Assembly (NCBI RefSeq): GCF_036346595.1
Contig: NZ_CP107834.1
Span: 124,001-188,000, forward strand
Reading direction: 5' to 3'
Length of the DNA stretch: 64,000 nt
DNA from: Streptomyces sp. NBC_00525
Lineage (GTDB): Bacteria; Actinomycetota; Actinomycetes; Streptomycetales; Streptomycetaceae
The notes under the pieces were generated by a model. The model did no database searches and was not told where the DNA came from. It worked only from the letters and a program-made list of their open reading frames with translations. Position 1 is the stretch's first letter, and the number at the start of each line of letters is the position of its first letter. Both the position numbers and the translations under genes were made by a program. Below, piece after piece: positions 8,646 through 16,288 of this stretch.

Positions 8646-8773
8646 GATGACGCCACGTGCAAGAAGAATCTGGGCCGCGGAGGCTTCTACGTCGGCGGTC
8701 CGGATACGCGGCTGGCAGACCGTCGCACCCGTGTAAATCGCCGGCGGCGCCACCCGGGGGCCGGACTCTTCAC

Positions 8774-9382
8774 TCACCCCGCACTGCTGAGAACACTGGC
8801 CGATCTGGCGGCCTTCTCGATCTTCGCGCAGTAGGCAGCGCGCGCTTCCTCGTCGATCTGGACCTCGTGTTCGGGGCGCATCCCGGATCGGCCGTCGACG
8901 CCTTCTCGCAGGATGTCTGCGTGCCCGGCATGCCGGTTGGTCTCGCCAAGGACATGGACCAGGATGGCGAACAGGTTCGTGCTGGAATACGGCTCCGGCC
9001 ACCACGGCACGTGACCGGCGGCATCGAGGGGAAGCTCGTTGATCGTCGCGTCCGAGTGTTCCCACGTGCGCCGGTACAGCCCGATGATCTGATCGCGGGT
9101 CTCGTCCTCAGCGGCCCACAGATCGCTGCCGTCGTGGTCCTGCCACCGAGGCAGCGGCTCCGGGGACGGACGGTCGAAAACTTCGCCGAAGTACCTGGCC
9201 TCGACGTTGGCCACGTGTTTCACCAAGCCGAGAAGGTTGGTCCCTGTCGCTGTCAACGGTCGGCGTGCGTCGTACTCGGACAGGCCGTCGAGCTTCCAGA
9301 GCAGGGCCTCGCGGTCCCGCCGCAGTCTCCCGTGCAGGTTGTCCCTCGCGAATTCATCGATCATGCGATGTGAGCCTGTCAT
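8774..9382 (-). CDS. DinB family protein (DUF664)
   Basis: A 202-residue four-helix DinB-fold protein. The metal-ligand histidines appear as 'LLGLVKHVANVEARYFGEVF' (first His) and 'ILVHVLGETNRHAGHADILR' (two more). Proteins of this family are metal-dependent, many using bacillithiol or mycothiol as thiol cofactor; mycothiol would be the natural partner in an actinomycete. Its reaction is unknown. Two near starts are possible (9382 or 9364). It is unlinked to neighbours, in a region with IS fragments. Confidence 0.85.
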   Translation of the reverse strand: MTGSHRMIDEFARDNLHGRLRRDREALLWKLDGLSEYDARRPLTATGTNLLGLVKHVANVEARYFGEVFDRPSPEPLPRWQDHDGSDLWAAEDETRDQIIGLYRRTWEHSDATINELPLDAAGHVPWWPEPYSSTNLFAILVHVLGETNRHAGHADILREGVDGRSGMRPEHEVQIDEEARAAYCAKIEKAARSASVLSSAG

Positions 9383-9655
9383 GGGCTGCTCGCGGCCTCA
9401 AGATCCAGCAGGTGGAACACAGTGACCGGCACAGCCGGAGCCTGCCGGCAACGGTGAGGCGCGGACAGGCTGCGCCTATCCCGGCCCAGGCAACGTGCTT
9501 GTGGACGGGGCGGGGGCCTGCGAATCACCCTGTGAAAGGTGAAAGGCCGGCGGCGCGCGCAGTTCGAGCCCTGCGGCTTCGAGACGCTGTTGACGCATCC
9601 GGGTCCACTGAATTGAGGCACGACAGCTTTCACGGCACTGTGCCAAGATTCGAAG

Positions 9656-10525
9656 GTGGAGATGAACGACGTCACGCGCGCGATCGCGGCAGCGACTTCG
9701 GTCGCCGCATCGCTCGACCTGCCGGTCAACGATGCAATCGTTCTCCAGAACTCGAACAAGCTGGCTTTGCGGCTGACACCATGCGACGTCTTCGCCCGAG
9801 TCGCCCATGTGGGGCACGAGGTTGCAGAGTTCGAAGTCGAGCTCGCCCAGCGGCTCGCCGAGGTCGGGTGCCCGACGTGTCCCCTGGAGCCGCGGGCGGA
9901 CCCGCGCGTGTACACGAACGATGGCTTCGCCGTAACGCTGTGGACCTACTACGAGCCCGTGACACCCCATGTCTCACCAGTCGACTACGCCAAGGCACTG
10001 GAACGGCTGCACGCCGGAATGCGCGAGGTCGATGTGCCGAGCCCGATGTTCACCGACCGGATCACGGAGGCGGAGGCAGTTGTCGCCGATCCGCATCGAT
10101 CGCCAGGGCTCGCCGATGCGGACCGCGTGTTTCTCAGCGACAGGCTCGCAAGCCTACGACGGGCGATCGACGACCGGGGCGCCATGGAACAACTGCTCCA
10201 CGGCGAGCCGCATCCAGGCAACGTACTCAGCACGAAGAACGGGCCGTTGTTCATCGACCTTGAGACGTGCTGCCGTGGCCCCGTCGAGTTCGATCTCGCC
10301 CATGCTCCCGAGGCGGTCTGTGCGCACTATCCCAACGTTGACCAAGAGCTTCTGGACGAGTGTCGGCAACTCGTTATCGCAATGGTCGCCGCGTGGCGTT
10401 GGGAGCTTGGCGACCAGTTTCCGAATGGCAGGCGATTCGGAGAGGAGTTCCTGCGCCTGCTGCGCAACGGTCCTCCTTGGCCGACACTCGACACGGTTGC
10501 CGGACGAGTCGATGGCCTTCGGTAG
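9656..10525 (+). CDS. Aminoglycoside phosphotransferase-fold (APH) kinase
   Basis: A 289-residue kinase-like protein. The catalytic loop is HGEPHPGN with His182 (Brenner-type HxDxxxxN in which Asp is replaced by Glu), followed by the metal-binding motif 'LFIDLETC'. The usual APH aspartate in the HGD position is therefore altered, so activity on a drug cannot be assumed. Many such proteins in Streptomyces phosphorylate small metabolites or are of unknown function. No resistance claim is made. Confidence 0.8.
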   Translation: MEMNDVTRAIAAATSVAASLDLPVNDAIVLQNSNKLALRLTPCDVFARVAHVGHEVAEFEVELAQRLAEVGCPTCPLEPRADPRVYTNDGFAVTLWTYYEPVTPHVSPVDYAKALERLHAGMREVDVPSPMFTDRITEAEAVVADPHRSPGLADADRVFLSDRLASLRRAIDDRGAMEQLLHGEPHPGNVLSTKNGPLFIDLETCCRGPVEFDLAHAPEAVCAHYPNVDQELLDECRQLVIAMVAAWRWELGDQFPNGRRFGEEFLRLLRNGPPWPTLDTVAGRVDGLR

Positions 10526-10726
10526 AGATGACCGCCGGGCAAATTGGTCTCGTGGTAGCTGGGAGGCGGGAGCCCAGCAGTGGCACCGTCATTTCCCAAC
10601 TAGCGTTCTGAGTCGTCAGTTCGTTTGCAAGTGCGGCATGTGGCGATGCTTGGTCCGAAGCCGTTCTCGCTGGAGTGGGCCGATCCCCGGCGCAGTGTGC
10701 CGCAGGGCTAGGATTTGTCCGGCCGA

Positions 10727-11257
10727 TCATGTGCGGAGCCAGATCGAGACGGCCGCCGCAGTGGCGGTGCCGAGGAAGACGCAACCGTGCTTGTCGTGGC
10801 AAGTGGTGACCGCCCGGAACGGCTTCATGCGGTTGATCGCCCGCTCGACGGTGTTGCGCTTCTTGTACCGCTCTTCGTCGAAGCCAGGCGCCCGTCCACC
10901 TCGTGAACCTTTGCGCAGGCGGGCTGCCTGGCTGTCACTCCTCTCCGAATCGTGTGGCGGATTGCCCAGCCGTCGCAGGTACTCGCGGACGGGGCCGTTG
11001 CCGTAGGCCTTTTCGGCCGCAAAGCTTTCCGGCTTCACGCGCGGTCTCCCATGCCCGATTCTGGGCACTCGGATCTTCTCCAGCACCGCGATGAACTGCG
11101 TGCAGACCGCTCGTTGACCTGCGGTAGCAATCAAAAACAGCGAGCGGCAGCGGCCGTCCGCGCTCAGGTGGAGCTTGGTGGTGAACCCGCCGCGCGAGCG
11201 GTCCAGGCCCTCACCTCCAGCACCGCCTCCACCAGGCGGGCGTGCAGACTCTGCCAC
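10727..11257 (-). CDS. IS5-family transposase, C-terminal frame (catalytic Asp replaced)
   Basis: It carries 'DRSRGGFTTKLHLSADGR', 'KTDSQAARLRKGSRGG'-like sequence and the last catalytic region 'YKKRNTVERAINRMK' with the final Glu. The second DDE aspartate, normally in 'ADKAYGS', reads 'AEKAYGNG', a D-to-E change. It has no independent start signal and depends on frameshifting from the upstream frame. With the altered residue this copy may be inactive, although the frame is otherwise intact. Confidence 0.78.
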   Translation of the reverse strand: MAESARPPGGGGAGGEGLDRSRGGFTTKLHLSADGRCRSLFLIATAGQRAVCTQFIAVLEKIRVPRIGHGRPRVKPESFAAEKAYGNGPVREYLRRLGNPPHDSERSDSQAARLRKGSRGGRAPGFDEERYKKRNTVERAINRMKPFRAVTTCHDKHGCVFLGTATAAAVSIWLRT

Positions 11258-11658
11258 GGCGCTTCGTCCTGATGTTCTGGCCTTTCGGCCCCCTCTGAGC
11301 CGAGCGTCGGTGGCGGTTCGGTGCGAGCGCCCGCCGCATGCTGATGCGCCCGCACGATGCTGGAGTCGACCGAGATGTCCCAGTCGATCTCACCCGCTGC
11401 ATCGGCTGAGGCTTGGACCTGCTGGAGCAGGCGTTCCCGGGTTCCGTCGGCAGACCACAGGCGGTGGCGCTCATAGACCGTCTTCCACGGTCCGAACCGT
11501 TCGGGCAGGTCACGCCACTGAACGCCGGTCCGTACCCGGTGCAGAATGCCGTCGATCACCTGCCGGTGGCTCCGCCATCTGCCGCAACGCCTGTTGCTGA
11601 CCGGCAGGAACGATCGCAGTCGTTCCCACTCGGCATCACTCAGATCACCCCGCCCCAT
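11164..11658 (-). CDS. IS5-family transposase, N-terminal frame
   Basis: It encodes the N-terminal DUF4096-like domain ('GDLSDAEWERLRSFLP', 'RTGVQWRDLPERFGPWKTVY') and the first catalytic Asp of the DDE triad in 'SVDSSIVRAHQHAAGA'. The frame overlaps the second one by about 94 bp, the usual arrangement for IS5 elements that make full transposase by ribosomal frameshifting. The start is set at the ATG of 'MGRGDLSDAEW', because the longer frame would run into the S1-domain gene. Confidence 0.8.
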   Translation of the reverse strand: MGRGDLSDAEWERLRSFLPVSNRRCGRWRSHRQVIDGILHRVRTGVQWRDLPERFGPWKTVYERHRLWSADGTRERLLQQVQASADAAGEIDWDISVDSSIVRAHQHAAGARTEPPPTLGSEGAERPEHQDEAPWQSLHARLVEAVLEVRAWTARAAGSPPSST

Positions 11659-11689
11659 GCTCGCATCAACGGCTGGAGCACGCTGGCCG

Positions 11690-12274
11690 TCACGTGACCG
11701 GCATGACACCTTCGTGCTGGGCGTTCTTCGGCCTGGAAAGAAAGATTCGGCGGGTCGGCAGGTCGATTTCGGTGACGATGACGGTGATTTCCTGTCCGGC
11801 CCCGAAGTCCTCCACCGGACTCACCGCGGGCCGACCGTCGATCTCTCTGGAGGGGATGAGCCCGACGATCCCGTCTCCGAGCTCGACGAAGACGCCGATG
11901 GGAACGGTCTCCTTCACTGTCCCGCGAATTTCCTGACCCACCGGCGTGCGGTCGGCGAAAGCCCGCAGGGGGTCGGGCTCCAGCGCCTTCAAGGACATTC
12001 TGGCCTCCAGGTTGTAGGTGTCGAACTGGAGGAACTCACACGAGACACGCTGGCCTACGTGAACGACATCGGTGGGAGCGTCGATGTGCCGCCAGGACAA
12101 CTCGGGGATCACGATGAACCCGACACCGGGGAAGAGGGGATGGGCAGGTCCGTCGTCCAGGGCCACGAAGACCCCGAACCGCTCGATCGCCGCAACGGTG
12201 CCAGACAAAATGTCGCCGCAGTGCAAGGTCTCCAAAAATGCCCAGAGTTCCGGGCTCTCAGACTGCCAATCCAT
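11690..12274 (-). CDS. Protein with two S1 RNA-binding domains
   Basis: A 194-residue protein made of two OB-fold S1 domains: the first around 'GDILSGTVAAIERFGVFVAL', the second around 'GQEIRGTVKETVPIGVFVEL'. Such small S1 proteins bind RNA or associate with ribosomes; the exact role is unknown. ATG 12274 ('MDWQSESPELW') gives the usual length; a longer in-frame start exists 75 bp upstream but lacks similarity. The gene's end is almost in contact with the IS5 element, so the element inserted just downstream of it. Confidence 0.82.
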   Translation of the reverse strand: MDWQSESPELWAFLETLHCGDILSGTVAAIERFGVFVALDDGPAHPLFPGVGFIVIPELSWRHIDAPTDVVHVGQRVSCEFLQFDTYNLEARMSLKALEPDPLRAFADRTPVGQEIRGTVKETVPIGVFVELGDGIVGLIPSREIDGRPAVSPVEDFGAGQEITVIVTEIDLPTRRIFLSRPKNAQHEGVMPVT

Positions 12275-12376
12275 ACCGTCACCCTGGCACACGACATCGC
12301 GGGGCCGACTATGACCTGAACAGACTGAAGTCCCGCCGTGCCCCAACAACCGGAACCATGATCGGCCGGATAAATC

Positions 12377-12472
12377 CTAGTTGGCTGGCCACGTTCGGGT
12401 GTGTTGCGGAAGATCTGCGGAGTCTTCCCCGTCCAGGAGTTCGCGGGTCTCTTCGTTGAACATCACCGACAT
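12377..12472 (-). pseudogene. N-terminal fragment of a PPOX-class (pyridoxamine oxidase-like) protein
   Basis: A minus-strand frame begins 'MSVMFNEETRELLDGED' behind GAAGAGGG, resembling the first residues of F420/FMN-binding PPOX-class proteins. It stops after 31 residues without the following strand. The piece lies in the 370-bp gap between the S1 gene and the DUF4157 gene, and suggests a gene cut when one of these arrived. The match is short and tentative. Confidence 0.35.
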
Positions 12473-12644
12473 GACCCGGCCCTCTTCCATCCGTAGCCGA
12501 GCGGCCGCCCCCGCCCGCGATTGCCCGAGCGGCCCCGCCCTGCGGCCCCTCGGGGCAGTTAGGACTGCTCGTTCGTCTCCTGTGCCCACACTGCGTAGTG
12601 CGGTAGTAGTGGACGGTCGTCTGCCCAACCCCGAAAGGCCCCGC

Positions 12645-14465
12645 ATGCGCGCCGAGAGTCCGAGCCAGACCGCCGCGCAGGAACAGCCGAGACGTGTCTC
12701 GCGGCGCGGCAAGGCAGCCACATCTGCACTCGGAGCACCCCTGGCCGCTCAGCCGGCGGCCGGACTGCCGCCCACCGCACTCATGACACTGCAGGGAAGC
12801 ATCGGCAACGCCGCCGTGTCCCAGTTGGTGTCGGAATCTCGGCATCAGCGCGGTCAGGGCGGCGGCTATGACGGCCAAACCTCAGCCGCGCCCGTGCAGC
12901 GTGCGGCGGCGCACCACGGCGCCGACTTCTCCGACGTACGTCTGCGCACCGACCCGGACGTGACGGCATCGGCCGCAGAGACCAGCGCGCGTGCCTATTC
13001 CTCGGGCGATCACGTCGTGACCGGCGATGACGGAACGGGCCGGAACGCCCTCCCCCGTGAACTGACTCACGTGATCCAGCAGCGCCAGGTATTGCGCGAG
13101 GGCGTCGGCGGCTCCGGACTGTCCGGCCGCATCGAAGCGGACAGGACTTCCTCCCCGACGCGGCCCGCGCACGTCGTCGGCCCGCTGAGGGGCCCGGACC
13201 GCACGGTCGTGGTACAGCGAGCCCTCCATCCCAAGGAGCACAACGACAAAGTGGGGCTCCATCGATATGTTCGCGAGGCGGAAAAAGAGGGCGGCCGGAA
13301 CAAGGATGCTCAAGCCCCGGACGGCCTCTACCAGCACATCGGTGATAATAAATTCGTGCAGGCGAATGAAAACGGCATTCCCATATCGAACGAATATTAT
13401 TACTTTGCCCAATCCTCTGGCACGTTACATGCCTGGATTCCGCGCAACGCGCCGGACTCATCCAAAAAAGAGGCATGGACATCCAAGGGATCAGTAGGTG
13501 GTGCCGGTGGTGCGCTGGGAAGGGCCAGCCTGGACGAGTTTCCGATGGGATGGCAACCGCGCAGGCCAGAAGATGCGGCGTTGGCCGGAGAGTTGGCCAC
13601 AGCCCTGGGAATCCCGCACGAGTTGAGTTCGGCGTCGGCCCAGGGCTGGCACTTGGTCCCGACGTTGAACGAGTCGCCGCTGGAAATATTCATCCAGGCG
13701 CCTTCCGAGAAACAGGCGGAAGACTGGCGTTCCAGGAACCTCGACACCCTGTTCGAGGAGCGGGTACCCGACAAAGTGTGGGAGGAGCTCAAGGAGATTT
13801 ATCCAAGAGAGAAGCTCTCGGACATCCATGCACCGGCTTCCTGGCCCACCCCACGCAGCACGCGACCCACGAACAGCGACTTCGACAAGCAGTCCGCCAC
13901 GAAGTCGATCACCGGCAAAGAGAACAAGGACCCCAGCAGGATCGGCAATCAGCTGGAATGGTGTCACCTCATCGGTGACGCCGACGGCGGCACAAACAAG
14001 AAGGAGAATCTTGCCGCCGGAACGGAGGCCGCAAACACGGAACAATTGATTCTTGAGCAGGCGCAGCGAAAGTATCGTAACTTCTGCGCAGAAAATCAAC
14101 TGATCATTGAAATCCAAGGTCGAGTGCTACAGCCAAATTTACCGACCGCGGAAAAATATCCGGAAATGGAAAACTTCCCTCATCATGAGGAATGGGCCGC
14201 CTGGATTCGCTACACGATCTGGGTCTATCGAAGCCAGACCAGCCGAGACGCACCGGTCATCGATCATATCTTCGATGCCAACCGGACGGAAATTTCCAAG
14301 AACATCGTGCGTGTCATGACGGAGCAGGCCCATCAGCTCATCGACGCGAAGATCGTGAGCCTTAACCTCACCCCGCCGGCACGCAAATCTTCCACCTTGG
14401 ACGTCGTAATGGAGCACCTCAACCCGGGGGGCGACTCGGAAGACGTCGAGATGCAAGACGTCTGA
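12645..14465 (+). CDS. DUF4157 (eCIS-core) protein with a putative nuclease C-terminus
   Basis: A 606-residue protein; start at ATG 12645 with GAAAGG upstream. The N-terminal ~200 residues contain the DUF4157 domain ('HHGADFSDVRLRTDPDVTAS' ... 'RELTHVIQQRQ'). The usual HELTH motif reads RELTH, so the zinc site is probably lost. DUF4157 is linked with cargo of extracellular contractile injection systems (eCIS). The C-terminal half is strikingly AT-rich for this genome (bases ~13320-14330) and contains 'LEWCHLIGDADGGTNKKENL' with Cys440 and His441, resembling the His-Leu...Gly-Gly...Asn-Leu pattern of HNH-like/non-specific nucleases. Prediction: an acquired effector. No eCIS structural genes are in the window. 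Confidence 0.72.
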   Translation: MRAESPSQTAAQEQPRRVSRRGKAATSALGAPLAAQPAAGLPPTALMTLQGSIGNAAVSQLVSESRHQRGQGGGYDGQTSAAPVQRAAAHHGADFSDVRLRTDPDVTASAAETSARAYSSGDHVVTGDDGTGRNALPRELTHVIQQRQVLREGVGGSGLSGRIEADRTSSPTRPAHVVGPLRGPDRTVVVQRALHPKEHNDKVGLHRYVREAEKEGGRNKDAQAPDGLYQHIGDNKFVQANENGIPISNEYYYFAQSSGTLHAWIPRNAPDSSKKEAWTSKGSVGGAGGALGRASLDEFPMGWQPRRPEDAALAGELATALGIPHELSSASAQGWHLVPTLNESPLEIFIQAPSEKQAEDWRSRNLDTLFEERVPDKVWEELKEIYPREKLSDIHAPASWPTPRSTRPTNSDFDKQSATKSITGKENKDPSRIGNQLEWCHLIGDADGGTNKKENLAAGTEAANTEQLILEQAQRKYRNFCAENQLIIEIQGRVLQPNLPTAEKYPEMENFPHHEEWAAWIRYTIWVYRSQTSRDAPVIDHIFDANRTEISKNIVRVMTEQAHQLIDAKIVSLNLTPPARKSSTLDVVMEHLNPGGDSEDVEMQDV

Positions 14466-14663
14466 GCCGTGTGCTGAGCCTTCCCGTGGGACACCGCCAG
14501 CGTGGTGGGAGCGCGCCCGCGGTGGTCGCGCCGAGGGAGACTCCCAGGCCCAGCAGGCTGCGACGGGCCAGTGCTCAGGGGGCACCTGCGTAGGAGAACG
14601 CTCACCGGTATGCGTGGTGGCAGTGCGCGAGCGGCGGTGCAGTCCAGTGCACAGGGTTCCGGG

Positions 14664-15458
14664 TCAGGTTTCGGTGGCTTCGAGTCTCTTCTTGAGGGGT
14701 TCGTATTGCCAGTCCCAGGCGCCCGGCCGGGCGTGAAGGTCGCGAACCAGCAGGCCGAAAAGCTTGGCGTCGAAGTTGACGGCGAACAGGCCGCCGTCGA
14801 TGTTGTGCCCGTTCACGATGACGGTGGGCGTACCGGGGCCGATCGGGTCGTCCCCGGTGTGTTCGTAAGCGCGTTGGGAAGCGATGACGAACGAGCGGTA
14901 CTTCATGGTCTTGACGGCCTGGTCAAAGGCGTCGTCGCGCAGGCCGGGAACCTCACCGGCCAGCTTCAGCAGACGTGCGGTGGTGAACCCGCCGCTGCTC
15001 TCGACAGCGACCTGGTTGGCGAAGAGAACTGCGTGGTATTCGACGAACATTCCCTTCTCCAGCGCGGCGCGCAGGGCGTTGACGGCCCGCTTGGAGCCGT
15101 CGCCGCCGAGGCGGTCGTCCTTGAAGGAGGCGAAGGTGTACTTCGCCTTGACCTTTCCTTCCAGCAGCAAACCATGCAGCGCGGTCGCGCCGGTCTGCTC
15201 GAACTCCTCGACCACAGGGCAACGCGGGTCCTCGTACACCTGGACCGTCGAACCGGCCTCGGGATTGCCCACCTCGATGGTGGTGCCGTCCGCGCTCCTG
15301 CGTTCAGGCAAGTCCTCGGGAGACTGATAGGTGACCGTTCGGGCCGCCACCGGGTCGTCCTCCCCCGTGCGGTCTCCGCCCGGTGCACATGCCGCGCCGA
15401 CCCCCACGAGTCCCGCAACCACTGCAGCCGAGAGCGGTCTTCGGATCTTCATTCCCAT
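14664..15458 (-). CDS. DsbA/thioredoxin-fold lipoprotein
   Basis: A 264-residue secreted protein with a signal peptide ending in 'GVGAAC' (Cys24), a plausible though not ideal lipobox, so likely anchored outside the membrane. The rest matches the DsbA-like thioredoxin fold of Streptomyces: 'VYEDPRCPVVEEFE' at the active-site position and 'GTPTVIVNGHNIDGG' with the cis-proline. The active site has one Cys (CPVV, not CxxC), so it cannot act as a normal dithiol oxidase. About 200 bp between it and the DUF4157 gene hold only a minus-strand scrap like a twin-arginine signal ('RRSLLGLGVSLGATTAGA'). Confidence 0.82.
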   Translation of the reverse strand: MGMKIRRPLSAAVVAGLVGVGAACAPGGDRTGEDDPVAARTVTYQSPEDLPERRSADGTTIEVGNPEAGSTVQVYEDPRCPVVEEFEQTGATALHGLLLEGKVKAKYTFASFKDDRLGGDGSKRAVNALRAALEKGMFVEYHAVLFANQVAVESSGGFTTARLLKLAGEVPGLRDDAFDQAVKTMKYRSFVIASQRAYEHTGDDPIGPGTPTVIVNGHNIDGGLFAVNFDAKLFGLLVRDLHARPGAWDWQYEPLKKRLEATET

Positions 15459-15558
15459 CTAGCTCTGTTCCCTCCCCTGTAAGCATCTGACTCTACGTCG
15501 GCGGTGTGACAGATAGCTCCTGGATTTACGGCCGCCGGGTTCGAGAAGCGAGGGGACG

Positions 15559-15881
15559 ATGGGCGGCCGCCTGGTTGCCGTTCCCGTCTCGGCCCTGGCT
15601 TGCCGGTGTTGGCTGACGAGCCGGCGACCAGTTGCTACCTGCCCCGGCACCGCGTGTTCCCGCGGTGGCTCGCCGGCGACTCCGAGACCGGGCTGCCAGC
15701 GGTACTCATGGACTCAGCCGAAGCGGGTTCCGAGCTGGGCGTCGAGTACCCCGGCGGCGGGATGCCCGCCGAGGCGCCGGTTCCGCTGCCCGCCGGCCAC
15801 TGGAGGGTCCGCGCTACGCAGGCCGAGGTGGACGAGGAGAACTGGGTCGGCCTGGTCCAGCTCCTGCCCGTCGAATCCTGA
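15559..15881 (+). pseudogene. Decayed Imm21-like immunity gene
   Basis: Pieces of an Imm21-type immunity protein are recognisable in order: 'GRLVAVPVSALA' in one frame, then in the next 'ADEPATSCYLPRHRVFPRWL', 'AVLMDSAEAGSELGVEYP' and 'VPLPAGHWRVRA...WVGLVQLLP'. A stretch between 'LAGDSETG' and 'LPAVLMDS' is missing, and the first part is in another frame. It therefore has a frameshift and an internal deletion. Immunity genes normally accompany polymorphic toxins; the nearest toxin-like gene is the DUF4157 protein 1.1 kb upstream, but a pairing is unproven. Confidence 0.6.
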
Positions 15882-16032
15882 ACGGGCAGTGCTGCGGCCG
15901 GGTGCGGTCAGTCGCGGCGTGCAAGGTTGCGCTGCCGTGACCTCCCCGATGGCGGCCTTCGCCGCCCGCGTCCCAACCACTCGAACGTGTGAGTTCAAAA
16001 GCGACCAGGCAGGCGGCCCTTACCCAAGAGGG

Positions 16033-16048
16033 CGTAATCGCAATTACG
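16033..16048. promoter_or_regulatory. Small palindrome in the leader of the NUDIX/methyltransferase gene train
   Basis: CGTAAT-CGCA-ATTACG is a perfect inverted repeat in an AT-richer stretch about 100 bp before the first small gene. The 263-bp region 15882-16144 has no convincing gene and should contain the promoter of the downstream genes; this palindrome is a candidate operator. Confidence 0.4.
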
Positions 16049-16144
16049 TGCGAGACGTTCGCCCGTTCGAGGCCGTTACGGCTTCGAATTCGGCGCGTTA
16101 TTAGAGCACCAGTACCACCCATCCACCCGGACGGAGGACACACC

Positions 16145-16288
16145 ATGAACACCGCGTCCGCACCTCTTCCTCGCCCCGCATTCGAACAGCGGAGGCGGCC
16201 CCCGCTCACCCCTCCCGCCCGCAGGGCCCGGCCGTCCGACACCGACGCGCGCAGCGCCGCACGACCGGATACGGGGTGGGGGGCATGA
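16145..16288 (+). CDS. 47-residue Pro/Arg-rich peptide gene coupled to the ABC transporter
   Basis: It starts with ATG 9 bp after a strong GGAGG, and its TGA overlaps the ATG of the ABC transporter (ATGA), so it is very likely translated. The peptide begins MNTASAPLPRPAFEQRRR and ends PDTGWGA, with many Arg and Pro and no Cys. I do not recognise a family. Being first in the operon, next to an exporter, it could be a precursor peptide, a leader that sets transporter translation, or a short structural protein. Confidence 0.6.
   Translation: MNTASAPLPRPAFEQRRRPPLTPPARRARPSDTDARSAARPDTGWGA

Larger units (their letters stand above)
10727..11658 (-). mobile_element. IS5-type insertion sequence carrying a two-frame DDE transposase
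   Basis: The segment holds two overlapping minus-strand frames that together form one IS5-family transposase. Immediately right of it the S1-domain gene ends at 11690, so the right edge must lie around 11660-11690. I could not identify convincing terminal inverted repeats or a target duplication, so the exact ends are open. Confidence 0.6.

Noticed and set aside
8256..8834. 192-codon plus-strand frame as a real gene
   Set aside because: The IS110 blocks are spread over different frames here; the frame has no consistent family and no start signal.
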